Position numbers and translations under genes: made by a program
Shown here: in pieces, positions 1-5,798 of the stretch
Position numbering within the stretch: the stretch's first letter is position 1
Layout: each line of letters begins with the position of its first letter
Notes under the pieces: generated by a model
The model's database searches: none
Seen by the model: only the letters and a program-made list of their open reading frames with translations
Told to the model about the DNA's origin: nothing
Assembly: GCA_934565415.1 (NCBI GenBank)
Contig: CAKTHQ010000047.1
Location: 1-15,577, forward strand
Source of the DNA: an uncultured Oscillospiraceae bacterium
Lineage (GTDB): Bacteria > Bacillota > Clostridia > Oscillospirales > Oscillospiraceae
Reading direction: 5' to 3'
DNA length: 15,577 bases

Positions 1-57
1 ACCGCCCTCACTGATCTGACTCTGCGGCCTTACGAGTGCCTGGCTCTGATCAAGTAA
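1..57 (+). CDS. C-terminal tail of a probable GH13 glycoside hydrolase (partial)
   Basis: Frame 1 is open from the window start to a TAA at 55-57 and gives 18 residues ending in LTLRPYECLALIK. A short beta-strand tail of the form L-x-L-x-PYE-x-hydrophobic-L is the usual last strand of the C-terminal domain of alpha-amylase family (GH13) enzymes such as alpha-glucosidases and sucrose/amylose-active enzymes. The catalytic barrel would lie left of the window. A purine-rich AGAAAGAAGGAAAT (60-73) follows the stop and looks like a ribosome site for a next gene, but no proper start follows. The family call rests on 18 residues only, so it is tentative. Confidence 0.4.
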   Translation, partial: TALTDLTLRPYECLALIK

Positions 58-78
58 TATAGAAAGAAGGAAATAATC

Positions 79-456
79 CAGTTCGCTGCCATGTTTGCTG
101 CTATGGATGATGCATATATGCAGGCTCGTGCTGCGGACATCAAGGACGTAGCTAAGCGGATTCTGGATAATCTGCTGGGTGTTGTGGACGGAGGAATCCG
201 CTCTGATGTTCCGGTTATTTTGGCAGCGGACGATCTGGCTCCTTCTGAAACCCTGCAGCTGGACAAGTCCAAGATTCTGGGATTTGTCACCATGGGTGGT
301 TCCGGTAACTCTCATACTGCTATTTTGGCCCGTACTATGGGTATCCCTGCTATCTGCGGTGCTGGTGAAGCTCTGGCAGAAGGCTACAATGGCCGTGTTG
401 GCTACATTGACGGTGAAACCGGACAGCTGATTATTGACCCCGATCAAGCGCTTTGA
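79..456 (+). pseudogene. ptsI: Internal fragment of PTS enzyme I (phosphoenolpyruvate-protein phosphotransferase)
   Basis: Enzyme I takes phosphate from PEP onto a histidine and passes it to HPr, starting the sugar phosphotransferase cascade in the cytoplasm. Frame 1 from about 79 (QFAAMFAAMDDAYM) to TGA at 454-456 matches enzyme I from the helical HPr-binding region (RAADIKDVAKRIL) through the swivelling phosphohistidine domain. The active-site segment GGSGNSHTAILARTMGIPAI is intact, with the histidine codon at 313-315. Match ends at GQLIIDPDQ (near 446). The N-terminal ~110 residues and the whole C-terminal PEP-binding barrel are missing, so about 125 of ~550 residues remain. The ATG at 91 is internal to the family alignment and lacks a good ribosome site. 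T-ending codons (GCT, GGT, CGT) are frequent, as in a highly expressed gene, unlike the C-ending codons further right. It cannot act as enzyme I. Confidence 0.85.
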
Positions 457-850
457 CATCAAGGGGAAAGAGTACCTCCGTACACTTGGAAAATATTATA
501 TCGTAGATATTGGCCTCAGAAATTACCTGCTGGGCTTCCGCAATCGGGACAGTGGACACGCAATCGAGAATGTGGTTTACTTTGAACTGCTTCGGCGGGA
601 GTACGATGTTGCCATCGGTAAAATTGGCAATGCGGAAGTAGATTTCATTGCTACAACAGCAGATGACAAAAAATATATTCAGGTGACGGAATCTATGGTC
701 AGTGAGGAGGTTCGGACAAGAGAGCTTGCACCCTTGCGGAATATCCGTGACAACTATGAAAAAATTGTTTTGTCCATGGAAACCGGATTGGACACCTCTT
801 ACGATGGGATAAAATCCTTGAGCCTGATTGACTGGCTGCTGGACGGTTAG
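437..850 (+). pseudogene. C-terminal fragment of AAA-type ATPase with DUF4143 domain
   Basis: Frame 2 from about 437 to TAG at 848-850 reads KRFDIKGKEYL, then KYYIVDIGLRN, then IENVVYFELLRR, then NAEVDFIATTADDKKYIQV. These are the hallmarks of the DUF4143 C-terminal domain found on a widespread prokaryotic ATPase family (AAA_14 plus DUF4143). The E-x-D ... Y-x-Q pattern fits its restriction-endonuclease-like fold. The N-terminal Walker A/B ATPase domain (about 250 residues) is absent: the family match begins exactly where the enzyme I match ends. A TTG at 434 opens the frame but has no ribosome site, so this is a remnant or a chimeric join rather than a functional gene. The family's cellular role is poorly defined. 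Confidence 0.8.
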
Positions 851-897
851 GCAGGTGGTTTTACCGGTTGACAAGCGCCGTCCTGTTTATGCAAAAA

Positions 898-924
898 GGC
901 CAGCGGCAGCGCAGCCCGTTTTTT
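898..924 (+). terminator. Possible + strand terminator after the DUF4143 fragment
   Basis: GGC at 898-900 can pair with GCC at 914-916, and GCG at 903-905 with CGC at 910-912, across a small internal loop. A run of six T follows at 919-924. The stem is weak and interrupted, so the call depends mainly on the T run and on its place 48 bases after the DUF4143 stop. Confidence 0.3.
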
Positions 925-936
925 CTCCAAAATTGC

Positions 937-970
937 AAAAAACCGCACCAAGGAAGGCTCCCTGGTGCGG
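937..970 (-). terminator. Rho-independent terminator of the antiporter gene
   Basis: CCGCACCA (943-950) pairs with TGGTGCGG (963-970), giving 8 bp plus inner G-C pairs past one A-C mismatch. Read on the minus strand the hairpin is followed by six T (complement of 937-942). It begins 12 bases past the antiporter stop codon. Confidence 0.85.
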
Positions 971-981
971 AAGAAACAAGT

Positions 982-2265
982 TTACTTTTTCAGCTCCTCC
1001 GGCATAACGCCTCGGTTGGAGATGGTCTTGGGATTGATTTCTCCGGCGGCAGACAAGGCAATTTTGGTAAGGATCGGTCCTACCAACTCGTAAATCAGCA
1101 CGGAGAAAAGGACGATGTTCCGGATGATGGCACCTTCCGCGCCAAAGTCGGCAGCCACGGTGGCGGACATACCCAGGGCCACACCGGCCTGGGGCAGCAA
1201 GGTGATGCCCAGATACTTGCACACGGTGGGGGGGCACTTCATAAACCGGGAGCTGACATCGGCGCCGATGATCTTACCGGCGGAGCGCATCAGGATATAC
1301 ACAAGGCCGATGCCCACCACGGCGGCGCTGGCGAACACCCGCAGGTCCAGCTCTGCGCCGGAGAGCACGAAGAACAGCACATACACGGGGCCGGTCCAGC
1401 GGTCTGCCCGGTACATGATTTCCTCGGAGAAGTCACACAGGTTGCAGAAAATGGTGCCGCACATCATGCACACCAGCAAGGGGCTAAAGCCAATGGACAC
1501 GCCGTTTGCAAAGTCCAGCTCGATTTTGGAGAAGGCGGTGCACAGGAACACAAAGGCCACGGCCAGGCTCAGGCGCTTAGACCGGGAGTTGAAGAACTGC
1601 TCCACCACGCTGAACACCCAGCCCAAGGCAGCGCCCAAGGCCAGAGAGACGACGATTTCGATGGCAGGGTTTACCAGCAGGGAAACAATGTTTACGGTGC
1701 CGGAAATCAGGGCCTTGGCAATGCCGTTGGAAACGGCGAAGACAATGAGGCCCACGGCATCGTCCAGGGCTACGATGGGAAGCAGGATGTTCGTCAGGGG
1801 GCCCTTGGCCTTGTACTGGTTGATGACCATGACGGTAGCGGCCGGGGCGGTGGCGGTGGCAATGGCGCCCAGCATGATGCAGGTGGATACCGGCAGAGTA
1901 TCGCCCAAGAACAGATGCAGGATGAGCAAACCCACATCCACAAAGATGGTAGCGGACAGTGCCTGGAAAATGGCAATGACAGTAGCCTGGCGGCCGATGT
2001 GCTTTAATTCCTCCAGCCGGAACTCCGGCCCGATGGAGAAGGCGATAAAGCCCAGAGACACATCGCTGATCAGGCTCAGCTTGTCCACAAACTCAAAGGT
2101 GGGCAGGCCCAAGTGAGGAATGCCCAGGGCACCCAAAAACAAGGGCCCAATCAAAATACCCGCCACCAGATAGCTGGTGACATCGGGCAGGTTGAACCGG
2201 GAGGTCAGTCGGGATAAAAACAGGCCGGCAAACATAGCCAGGCCAATGGCAAGCAAGTATTCCAT
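982..2265 (-). CDS. Cation:proton antiporter, CPA2 family
   Basis: This is a 427-residue integral membrane protein that would exchange Na+ or K+ for H+ across the cytoplasmic membrane. It is hydrophobic from residue 1 to about 420 with the 12-13 helix pattern of the Na+/H+ exchanger fold. Family landmarks are FNLPDVTSYLVAGILIGP (25-42), GFIAFSIGPEF (72-82), GAIATATAPAATVMVINQY (133-151) and LLPIVALDDAVGL. In the last, D168-D169 is the twin-aspartate ion site typical of electrogenic members. There is no C-terminal RCK/TrkA-type domain, unlike KefB/KefC. The start at 2265 has GAGG 8 bases upstream and a promoter at 2305-2332; a terminator follows the stop. It is divergent from an MscS channel, which suggests a shared role in ion and osmotic balance. 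Which cation it moves cannot be read from sequence. Confidence 0.92.
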   Translation of the reverse strand: MEYLLAIGLAMFAGLFLSRLTSRFNLPDVTSYLVAGILIGPLFLGALGIPHLGLPTFEFVDKLSLISDVSLGFIAFSIGPEFRLEELKHIGRQATVIAIFQALSATIFVDVGLLILHLFLGDTLPVSTCIMLGAIATATAPAATVMVINQYKAKGPLTNILLPIVALDDAVGLIVFAVSNGIAKALISGTVNIVSLLVNPAIEIVVSLALGAALGWVFSVVEQFFNSRSKRLSLAVAFVFLCTAFSKIELDFANGVSIGFSPLLVCMMCGTIFCNLCDFSEEIMYRADRWTGPVYVLFFVLSGAELDLRVFASAAVVGIGLVYILMRSAGKIIGADVSSRFMKCPPTVCKYLGITLLPQAGVALGMSATVAADFGAEGAIIRNIVLFSVLIYELVGPILTKIALSAAGEINPKTISNRGVMPEELKK

Positions 2266-2304
2266 AAAGAATCCTCATTTCTGTTTTCTTCTGATTTCGC
2301 AGTT

Positions 2305-2332
2305 ATTATATCATCCTTCAATCCGGATGCAA
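2305..2332 (-). promoter_or_regulatory. Sigma-A promoter of the antiporter gene
   Basis: On the minus strand TTGCAT (2332-2327), a 16 bp spacer and a perfect TATAAT (2310-2305). The predicted transcript starts about 30 bases before the ATG. Confidence 0.75.
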
Positions 2333-2333
2333 G

Positions 2334-2372
2334 AGCCTGTATTTCACAAGAATTTGGCGATTTTCACAGGCT
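2334..2372. promoter_or_regulatory. Inverted/direct repeat between divergent antiporter and MscS promoters
   Basis: AGCCTGT (2334-2340) and ACAGGCT (2366-2372) are exact 7 bp inverted arms 25 bp apart. TTTCAC occurs at 2342-2347 and again at 2362-2367, 20 bp (about two helical turns) apart. The left arm abuts the -35 of the antiporter promoter. This could be an operator or a chance repeat; no known regulator motif is recognised. Confidence 0.3.
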
Positions 2373-2434
2373 GGATTGTTCAATTTTATAGAAAATGACG
2401 GGATGTTATTATTTGCGGTTTTGCGTGTCTCCCC

Positions 2435-2463
2435 TTGAAATGGAACGAAGAGACGGTTATAAT
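2435..2463 (+). promoter_or_regulatory. Sigma-A promoter of the MscS gene
   Basis: TTGAAA (2435-2440), 17 bp spacer, perfect TATAAT (2458-2463). Expected start near 2470 gives a leader of about 20 bases. Confidence 0.85.
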
Positions 2464-2489
2464 AAGGGAAAAATTTTGCGAGGTATGCT

Positions 2490-3323
2490 ATGGAACATGA
2501 GATGATTTCCCTATCCAATTGGTTTTCCAACGCGGGAACCAGGATTTTTGCTGTGGTTGGTTCCTCCGCCCTGCTTCTGGTTGTGGGGCTGCTGGTGATA
2601 AAGGCAATTCTCCGGCTGGAGCGGACGGCTCTGGAGAAAACAAAGCTGGAAAAGGCGGCCCACAGCCTGATTTTATCCCTGACCAAGGTTGTACTGTATT
2701 TGCTCTTGGGCCTGAGCGTTGCGGGTAGTCTGGGCATCGATGTTACCGGTGTGGTCGCCATGGCCAGCGTTCTGACCCTGGCCATTTCCCTGGCGCTGCA
2801 GAATATGCTGACAAATGTTTTGGGTGGCTTTGCCCTGCTGACAACCCACCCCTTCCATTCCGGGGATTATGTAGACATTGGAGACCTGAGCGGCACCGTT
2901 GCCGCCATCGATGTAACCTATACCAGGCTGGTAACGGCAGACAACAAGGTGGTATGCATCCCCAACAGTACCGTAATGACGGCCCAAATTGTCAATTATT
3001 CCGCCAATCCTACCCGCCGGGCCCAGCTGAACATCGGGGCCAGCTACGATGCCCCCACGCAAAAGGTGATTGAGGCCCTTTTGGAGGCAGCCCGGATAGA
3101 GGGGATCCTGTCGGACCCGGCCCCCTTCGCGGCGGTAGACAGCTACGGCGACAATGCCATCAATTACATCCTCCGGTTCTGGGCTCCCACAGAAACCTAT
3201 TGGGACCTGTACTTTGCCGTCAACAAGCGAGTAAAGGACGTGTTCGATGCCCAGGGCATCGAAATGACCTATCCCCATGTGAATGTCCACTTTGACCCGG
3301 AGGTTGTAAAAAAGCTGAATTAA
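2490..3323 (+). CDS. mscS: Small-conductance mechanosensitive channel, MscS family
   Basis: The 277-residue product is a tension-gated channel of the inner membrane that releases solutes on hypo-osmotic shock. Helices lie at about 14-36 and 53-85. The pore helix and its exit read LTLAISLALQNMLTNVLGGF (about 95-114), then the beta-domain hallmark HPFHSGDYVDIGDLSGTVAAID and IPNSTVMTAQIVNYS, with the MscS C-terminal alpha/beta domain up to residue 277. Length is like the E. coli 286-residue protein, so this is the minimal form with no extra domains. The start at 2490 is set by AGG at 2481-2483 and the short leader from the promoter just upstream. It ends 35 bases before a bidirectional terminator. 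Confidence 0.93.
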   Translation: MEHEMISLSNWFSNAGTRIFAVVGSSALLLVVGLLVIKAILRLERTALEKTKLEKAAHSLILSLTKVVLYLLLGLSVAGSLGIDVTGVVAMASVLTLAISLALQNMLTNVLGGFALLTTHPFHSGDYVDIGDLSGTVAAIDVTYTRLVTADNKVVCIPNSTVMTAQIVNYSANPTRRAQLNIGASYDAPTQKVIEALLEAARIEGILSDPAPFAAVDSYGDNAINYILRFWAPTETYWDLYFAVNKRVKDVFDAQGIEMTYPHVNVHFDPEVVKKLN

Positions 3324-3353
3324 CGCCTTACGTTCGCAGGGCGAAAAAGCGGC

Positions 3354-3386
3354 AAAAAACCCGCCCCTTTCGGGCGGGTAAATTTT
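3354..3386. terminator. Bidirectional terminator between convergent MscS and DUF805 genes
   Basis: ACCCGCCC (3359-3366) pairs with GGGCGGGT (3372-3379), an 8 bp GC-rich stem with a 5-base loop. On the minus strand it is followed by six T (3359-3354 complement), so it is strongest for the DUF805 operon. On the + strand AAATTTTT follows, adequate for mscS. Confidence 0.88.
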
Positions 3387-3400
3387 TGACCTTTGAGGGC

Positions 3401-3805
3401 TTATCCCTGGTACTTGGGACTCTTTCCCCACTGGTTCTCGTTGGGATCGCTGTCCTTAATCAGGAAGACCAGCAGGATGATCTGGCCGACAATGGGCAGC
3501 AGATTCCACAGGTAGTGCCAGCCGCTCTTGCCGGTGTCGTGCAGACGGCGGACGGTAACGGCGATGGTGGGCAGCAGGACGGCCAGGCTCCAGATGGTGG
3601 AAACCATGGGAACCTTGCCGAACACGAGGTTCAGAATGCCGGAGACCACGGAAACGGCAATCATGGCCGTCCAGTATTCGCTGCGGCGGGAGCGGGTTTT
3701 GAAATCCACATAGCGGGTGAAGAACAGGCAGATGGCCTCTCCAACGGACACGGCGGGCAGTTCGGCGAAAGTTCCTTCGTTGTGAAATTTGGTTTCAACT
3801 TCCAT
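3401..3805 (-). CDS. DUF805 family membrane protein
   Basis: The start at 3805 (MEVETKF) has GGAG 9 bases upstream and gives 134 residues. The open frame runs upstream but that part overlaps the preceding gene and is not membrane-like, so the longer form is rejected. Family landmarks are TRSRRSEYW (about 37-45) and VRRLHDTGKSGWHYLWNLLP (about 85-104). About four hydrophobic segments are predicted. DUF805 proteins are small inner-membrane proteins of unknown function. It sits 13 bases downstream of the phosphoribosyltransferase gene, so the two are probably one transcript ending at the terminator beyond 3379. Confidence 0.88.
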   Translation of the reverse strand: MEVETKFHNEGTFAELPAVSVGEAICLFFTRYVDFKTRSRRSEYWTAMIAVSVVSGILNLVFGKVPMVSTIWSLAVLLPTIAVTVRRLHDTGKSGWHYLWNLLPIVGQIILLVFLIKDSDPNENQWGKSPKYQG

Positions 3806-3818
3806 AATGCATTTCTCC

Positions 3819-4373
3819 TTATTCTTTGACGGTTCCGTCAGGATTGAAGAGGGGCAGGGGCTCCAGGTACACAATATCCTTCCGGCCAATGGCATCGCCC
3901 TCAGCCAGGATGGCCATTCTTCCGCAGATAATACCGCCGGCCTTTTCCACCAGCGCTTCCAGGGCATGGAGGCTTTCGCCGGTGGAGATCACGTCGTCCA
4001 GGATGAGGATCTTCTTGCCCTTCATCAGCTTGGCATCCTCCCCGTCCAGGTACAGCCGCTGCTCCTTGGCGGTAGTGATGGAGTTGACGGCTACGCTGAA
4101 AGGCTCCCGCATATAGAGCTTGGGACCCTTCCGGGCCAGCAGATACTTCTTGTCCCCGGCCTGGCGGGCCATTTCGTGGGCCAGAGGAATGCCCTTGGCC
4201 TCGGCGGTGATGATGTAATCGTACTCCGGGGCCTTCTTCAGGAGCTCCCGGGCGCAGGCCACGGTCAGCTCCTGGTCACCGAAGATGACGAAACCGGCAA
4301 TGGACAGGTTATCGTTGAGGGGGCAGATGGGCAGATCCCGCTCCAGCCCTGCCACACGCATATGATAGTACAT
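3819..4373 (-). CDS. Phosphoribosyltransferase, adenine PRTase-like
   Basis: A cytoplasmic enzyme expected to join a base to PRPP, or to act as a PRPP-binding regulator. The PRPP loop is ILILDDVISTGES, with the acidic pair and TG at residues 126-132. The PRTase I core also shows YDYIITAEAKGIPLAHEMAR (51-70) and a KGPKLYM hood-side segment. The start at 4373 (MYYHMRVAGL) has AGGAGT 9 bases upstream and lies about 30 bases after the predicted transcript start; in-frame upstream codons reach 4457 but would cover the promoter. At 184 residues it is close to Apt (170-180). It could instead be a xanthine/adenine PRTase paralogue. The substrate is not settled by sequence, so no symbol is given. Confidence 0.85.
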   Translation of the reverse strand: MYYHMRVAGLERDLPICPLNDNLSIAGFVIFGDQELTVACARELLKKAPEYDYIITAEAKGIPLAHEMARQAGDKKYLLARKGPKLYMREPFSVAVNSITTAKEQRLYLDGEDAKLMKGKKILILDDVISTGESLHALEALVEKAGGIICGRMAILAEGDAIGRKDIVYLEPLPLFNPDGTVKE

Positions 4374-4409
4374 GGAAGATACACTCCTTGTCTCTATTTG
4401 AATATCTTT

Positions 4410-4438
4410 ATTATATCGACATGAACGAAAAAGGTCAA
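4410..4438 (-). promoter_or_regulatory. Sigma-A promoter of the PRTase-DUF805 operon
   Basis: On the minus strand TTGACC (4438-4433), 17 bp spacer, TATAAT (4415-4410). It lies between the gtrA stop and the PRTase start, showing this pair is transcribed independently of gtrA. Confidence 0.85.
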
Positions 4439-4453
4439 TAGTCTGGGCAAAAA

Positions 4454-4849
4454 TCACTTCGCCGTATCAATGGATTTTCCAAAAACAAAGAACCTCTGAT
4501 AGAGAAACTCCGTGGTGAAGTTCAAAAGCATATTGATGACCGTAACCAGGTACTCGTTCCAAAGCAAAGTAGATGCCAGGAAGTTCCCCAAAAGGGTGGA
4601 AAGCGGGGTAAACACCACATAGTAAAGGGCCACCTTTGCCATAGCCTCCGGCACATTGGCGGCGGACTGGAAGGTAAACTTCCGGTTCAGGGTAAAGTTC
4701 CACAGCACGCTTAAAACCAGGGCCGCCAGGTAGCAGGGCCAATAGGGCAAGGCGGTAAACTCCTTCAAAAGGGCAAAAGCACCCATTTCGATGATGGCGG
4801 CGCTGGCGGAAAACAGGGTGAATTTTAAAACACGGATGAATTCTTTCAT
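4454..4849 (-). CDS. GtrA-like membrane protein
   Basis: 131 residues with four hydrophobic helices at about 8-28, 34-52, 70-90 and 97-118. The loop NFTLNRKFTF (51-60) and the ending TEFLYQRFFVF (113-123) are typical of the GtrA/DPMS family. These proteins are thought to flip or present undecaprenyl-linked sugars for decoration of cell-surface polymers. No glycosyltransferase partner lies next to it, so its substrate is open. The start at 4849 has a strong GGAGG 6 bases upstream, but the spacer CCTCC is its exact complement. No convincing promoter is seen; a terminator-like hairpin lies just upstream, so expression may depend on read-through. Confidence 0.88.
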   Translation of the reverse strand: MKEFIRVLKFTLFSASAAIIEMGAFALLKEFTALPYWPCYLAALVLSVLWNFTLNRKFTFQSAANVPEAMAKVALYYVVFTPLSTLLGNFLASTLLWNEYLVTVINMLLNFTTEFLYQRFFVFGKSIDTAK

Positions 4850-4860
4850 GGAGGACCTCC
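4850..4860 (-). promoter_or_regulatory. Palindromic ribosome-binding site of the GtrA gene
   Basis: On the minus strand GGAGG (4860-4856), one T, then CCTCC (4854-4850) directly before ATG. The Shine-Dalgarno can pair with its own spacer as a 4 bp GGAG/CTCC hairpin with a 3-base loop, which could damp translation. Confidence 0.4.
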
Positions 4861-4871
4861 TGAGAATATGG

Positions 4872-4901
4872 AATAAAACTGCCCCGGCCGGGCCGGGGCA
4901 G
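4872..4901 (-). terminator. Terminator after the OB-fold lipoprotein gene
   Basis: CTGCCCCGGC (4879-4888) and GCCGGGGCAG (4892-4901) form a perfect 10 bp stem with a 3-base loop. On the minus strand TTTTATT follows. The T tract is short, so it may allow some read-through into gtrA, whose ribosome site is 12 bases further on. Confidence 0.8.
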
Positions 4902-4912
4902 AAGAAAATCGC

Positions 4913-5713
4913 TTACTTTACGGTAACGGCAGTCACATGGGGCTGCAGGCCGTTGTACCAGTACAGGAAGCCCTCTACATCGATCTTGTCACCCACCTTC
5001 AGACCCATGACCGTGTTGTACACATCGCTGCCCTCCGGGCACAGGTCGCTTTCAACGGTGAAGGAATAGGTACCGTTGCCGTCGGAAACATTGAAGTACA
5101 GGTCGCAGTTGGTGCCTGCCTGGCCGGAGCCGTCCCAGTTGTACAGGAAGGCAGCGCCGTCGTCGTTGGCCTTTTCTACGGTCAGGTCATGGATCTCCAC
5201 CTTCTGGTTCTGGTTGTCGATCAGGTTGGTGGCGGACAGTGCCCCGGTGATGTCGGTAGTGGGAGCCACATAGGCGCCATCCAGAATCTCAAAGGTAGCG
5301 TCCACAATCTCCACCTCGCCGGACCACTCGGCCTTGAAGCCGTTGACCCGGATATGGGTGCCCTCGGTCAGCTTGGCAGCGTCCTCTTCGGAGCACTCCA
5401 TGTTGTACAGGAAGTAAGCGCCGTCCTCGCTCTGGGCGTAAACGGTGATATGGTTGTCCCGCCAGGCCTGATGGGCCTGGACATAGGTCTCTACGCACAC
5501 GGGGGTATCCACGGGCGCTTCTGCATACTCGGCATAGCTCATGGACTCGGCTTCGGGGACCACGGTCTCCACGGTAGCCTCGTCGGCAGCGGTTTCGGTA
5601 GCGGGGGCCTCGGTGGCAGCCTCGGTGGTAGCGGCGTTTGGTTCCGTCTTGCCGCAGCCGACAAACGCGGCCAGCATACACAGGGCCAGCAGCAGGGCAA
5701 TGATCTTTTTCAT
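4913..5713 (-). CDS. Secreted lipoprotein with two OB-fold-like repeats
   Basis: Two candidate starts exist. ATG at 5719 is only 2 bases from GGAG, whereas ATG at 5713 is 8 bases away, so 5713 is preferred (266 residues). MKKIIALLLALCMLAAFVGC is a lipoprotein signal with Cys20 as the lipidation site; F rather than L at -3 is slightly unusual. An Ala/Thr/Glu-rich linker follows (about 26-58). Two similar modules come next. In the first, YFLYNMECSEEDAAKLTEG leads to THIRVNGFKAEW (about 100-131). In the second, AAFLYNWDGSG leads to VGDKIDVEGFLYWYNGLQPH (about 185-260). A 'FLYN ... G-(hydrophobic)-x-V-x-GF' pattern is typical of OB-fold domains in secreted clostridial proteins. The function is unknown; binding to surface or ligand is inference. 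Confidence 0.8.
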   Translation of the reverse strand: MKKIIALLLALCMLAAFVGCGKTEPNAATTEAATEAPATETAADEATVETVVPEAESMSYAEYAEAPVDTPVCVETYVQAHQAWRDNHITVYAQSEDGAYFLYNMECSEEDAAKLTEGTHIRVNGFKAEWSGEVEIVDATFEILDGAYVAPTTDITGALSATNLIDNQNQKVEIHDLTVEKANDDGAAFLYNWDGSGQAGTNCDLYFNVSDGNGTYSFTVESDLCPEGSDVYNTVMGLKVGDKIDVEGFLYWYNGLQPHVTAVTVK

Positions 5714-5769
5714 GTTCATTCTCCTTACGATTTGGGAAAGATTCCCTTGATTTGCGTTTTCGCACCTCC

Positions 5770-5798
5770 ATTATACCGGGTGCGCCGGGAAAAATCAA
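5770..5798 (-). promoter_or_regulatory. Sigma-A promoter of the OB-fold lipoprotein gene
   Basis: On the minus strand TTGATT (5798-5793), 17 bp spacer, TATAAT (5775-5770). The -35 box overlaps the stop codon of the upstream ABC binding-protein gene. No terminator separates the two genes, so the lipoprotein can also be read from the ABC operon. Confidence 0.82.

Noticed and set aside
868..2007. 379-codon + strand ORF rich in Gly, His and Gln
   Set aside because: It is the antisense of the antiporter gene. Its low-complexity product, lack of a ribosome site and the clear family match on the other strand make it a shadow of GC-biased codons.
3806..3967. 54-codon N-terminal extension of the DUF805 protein
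   Set aside because: It lies inside the phosphoribosyltransferase gene in another frame and has no ribosome site; the start at 3805 has a good one.
4374..4457. 28-codon N-terminal extension of the phosphoribosyltransferase
   Set aside because: It would span the operon's own -35/-10 boxes, so the start at 4373 is used.
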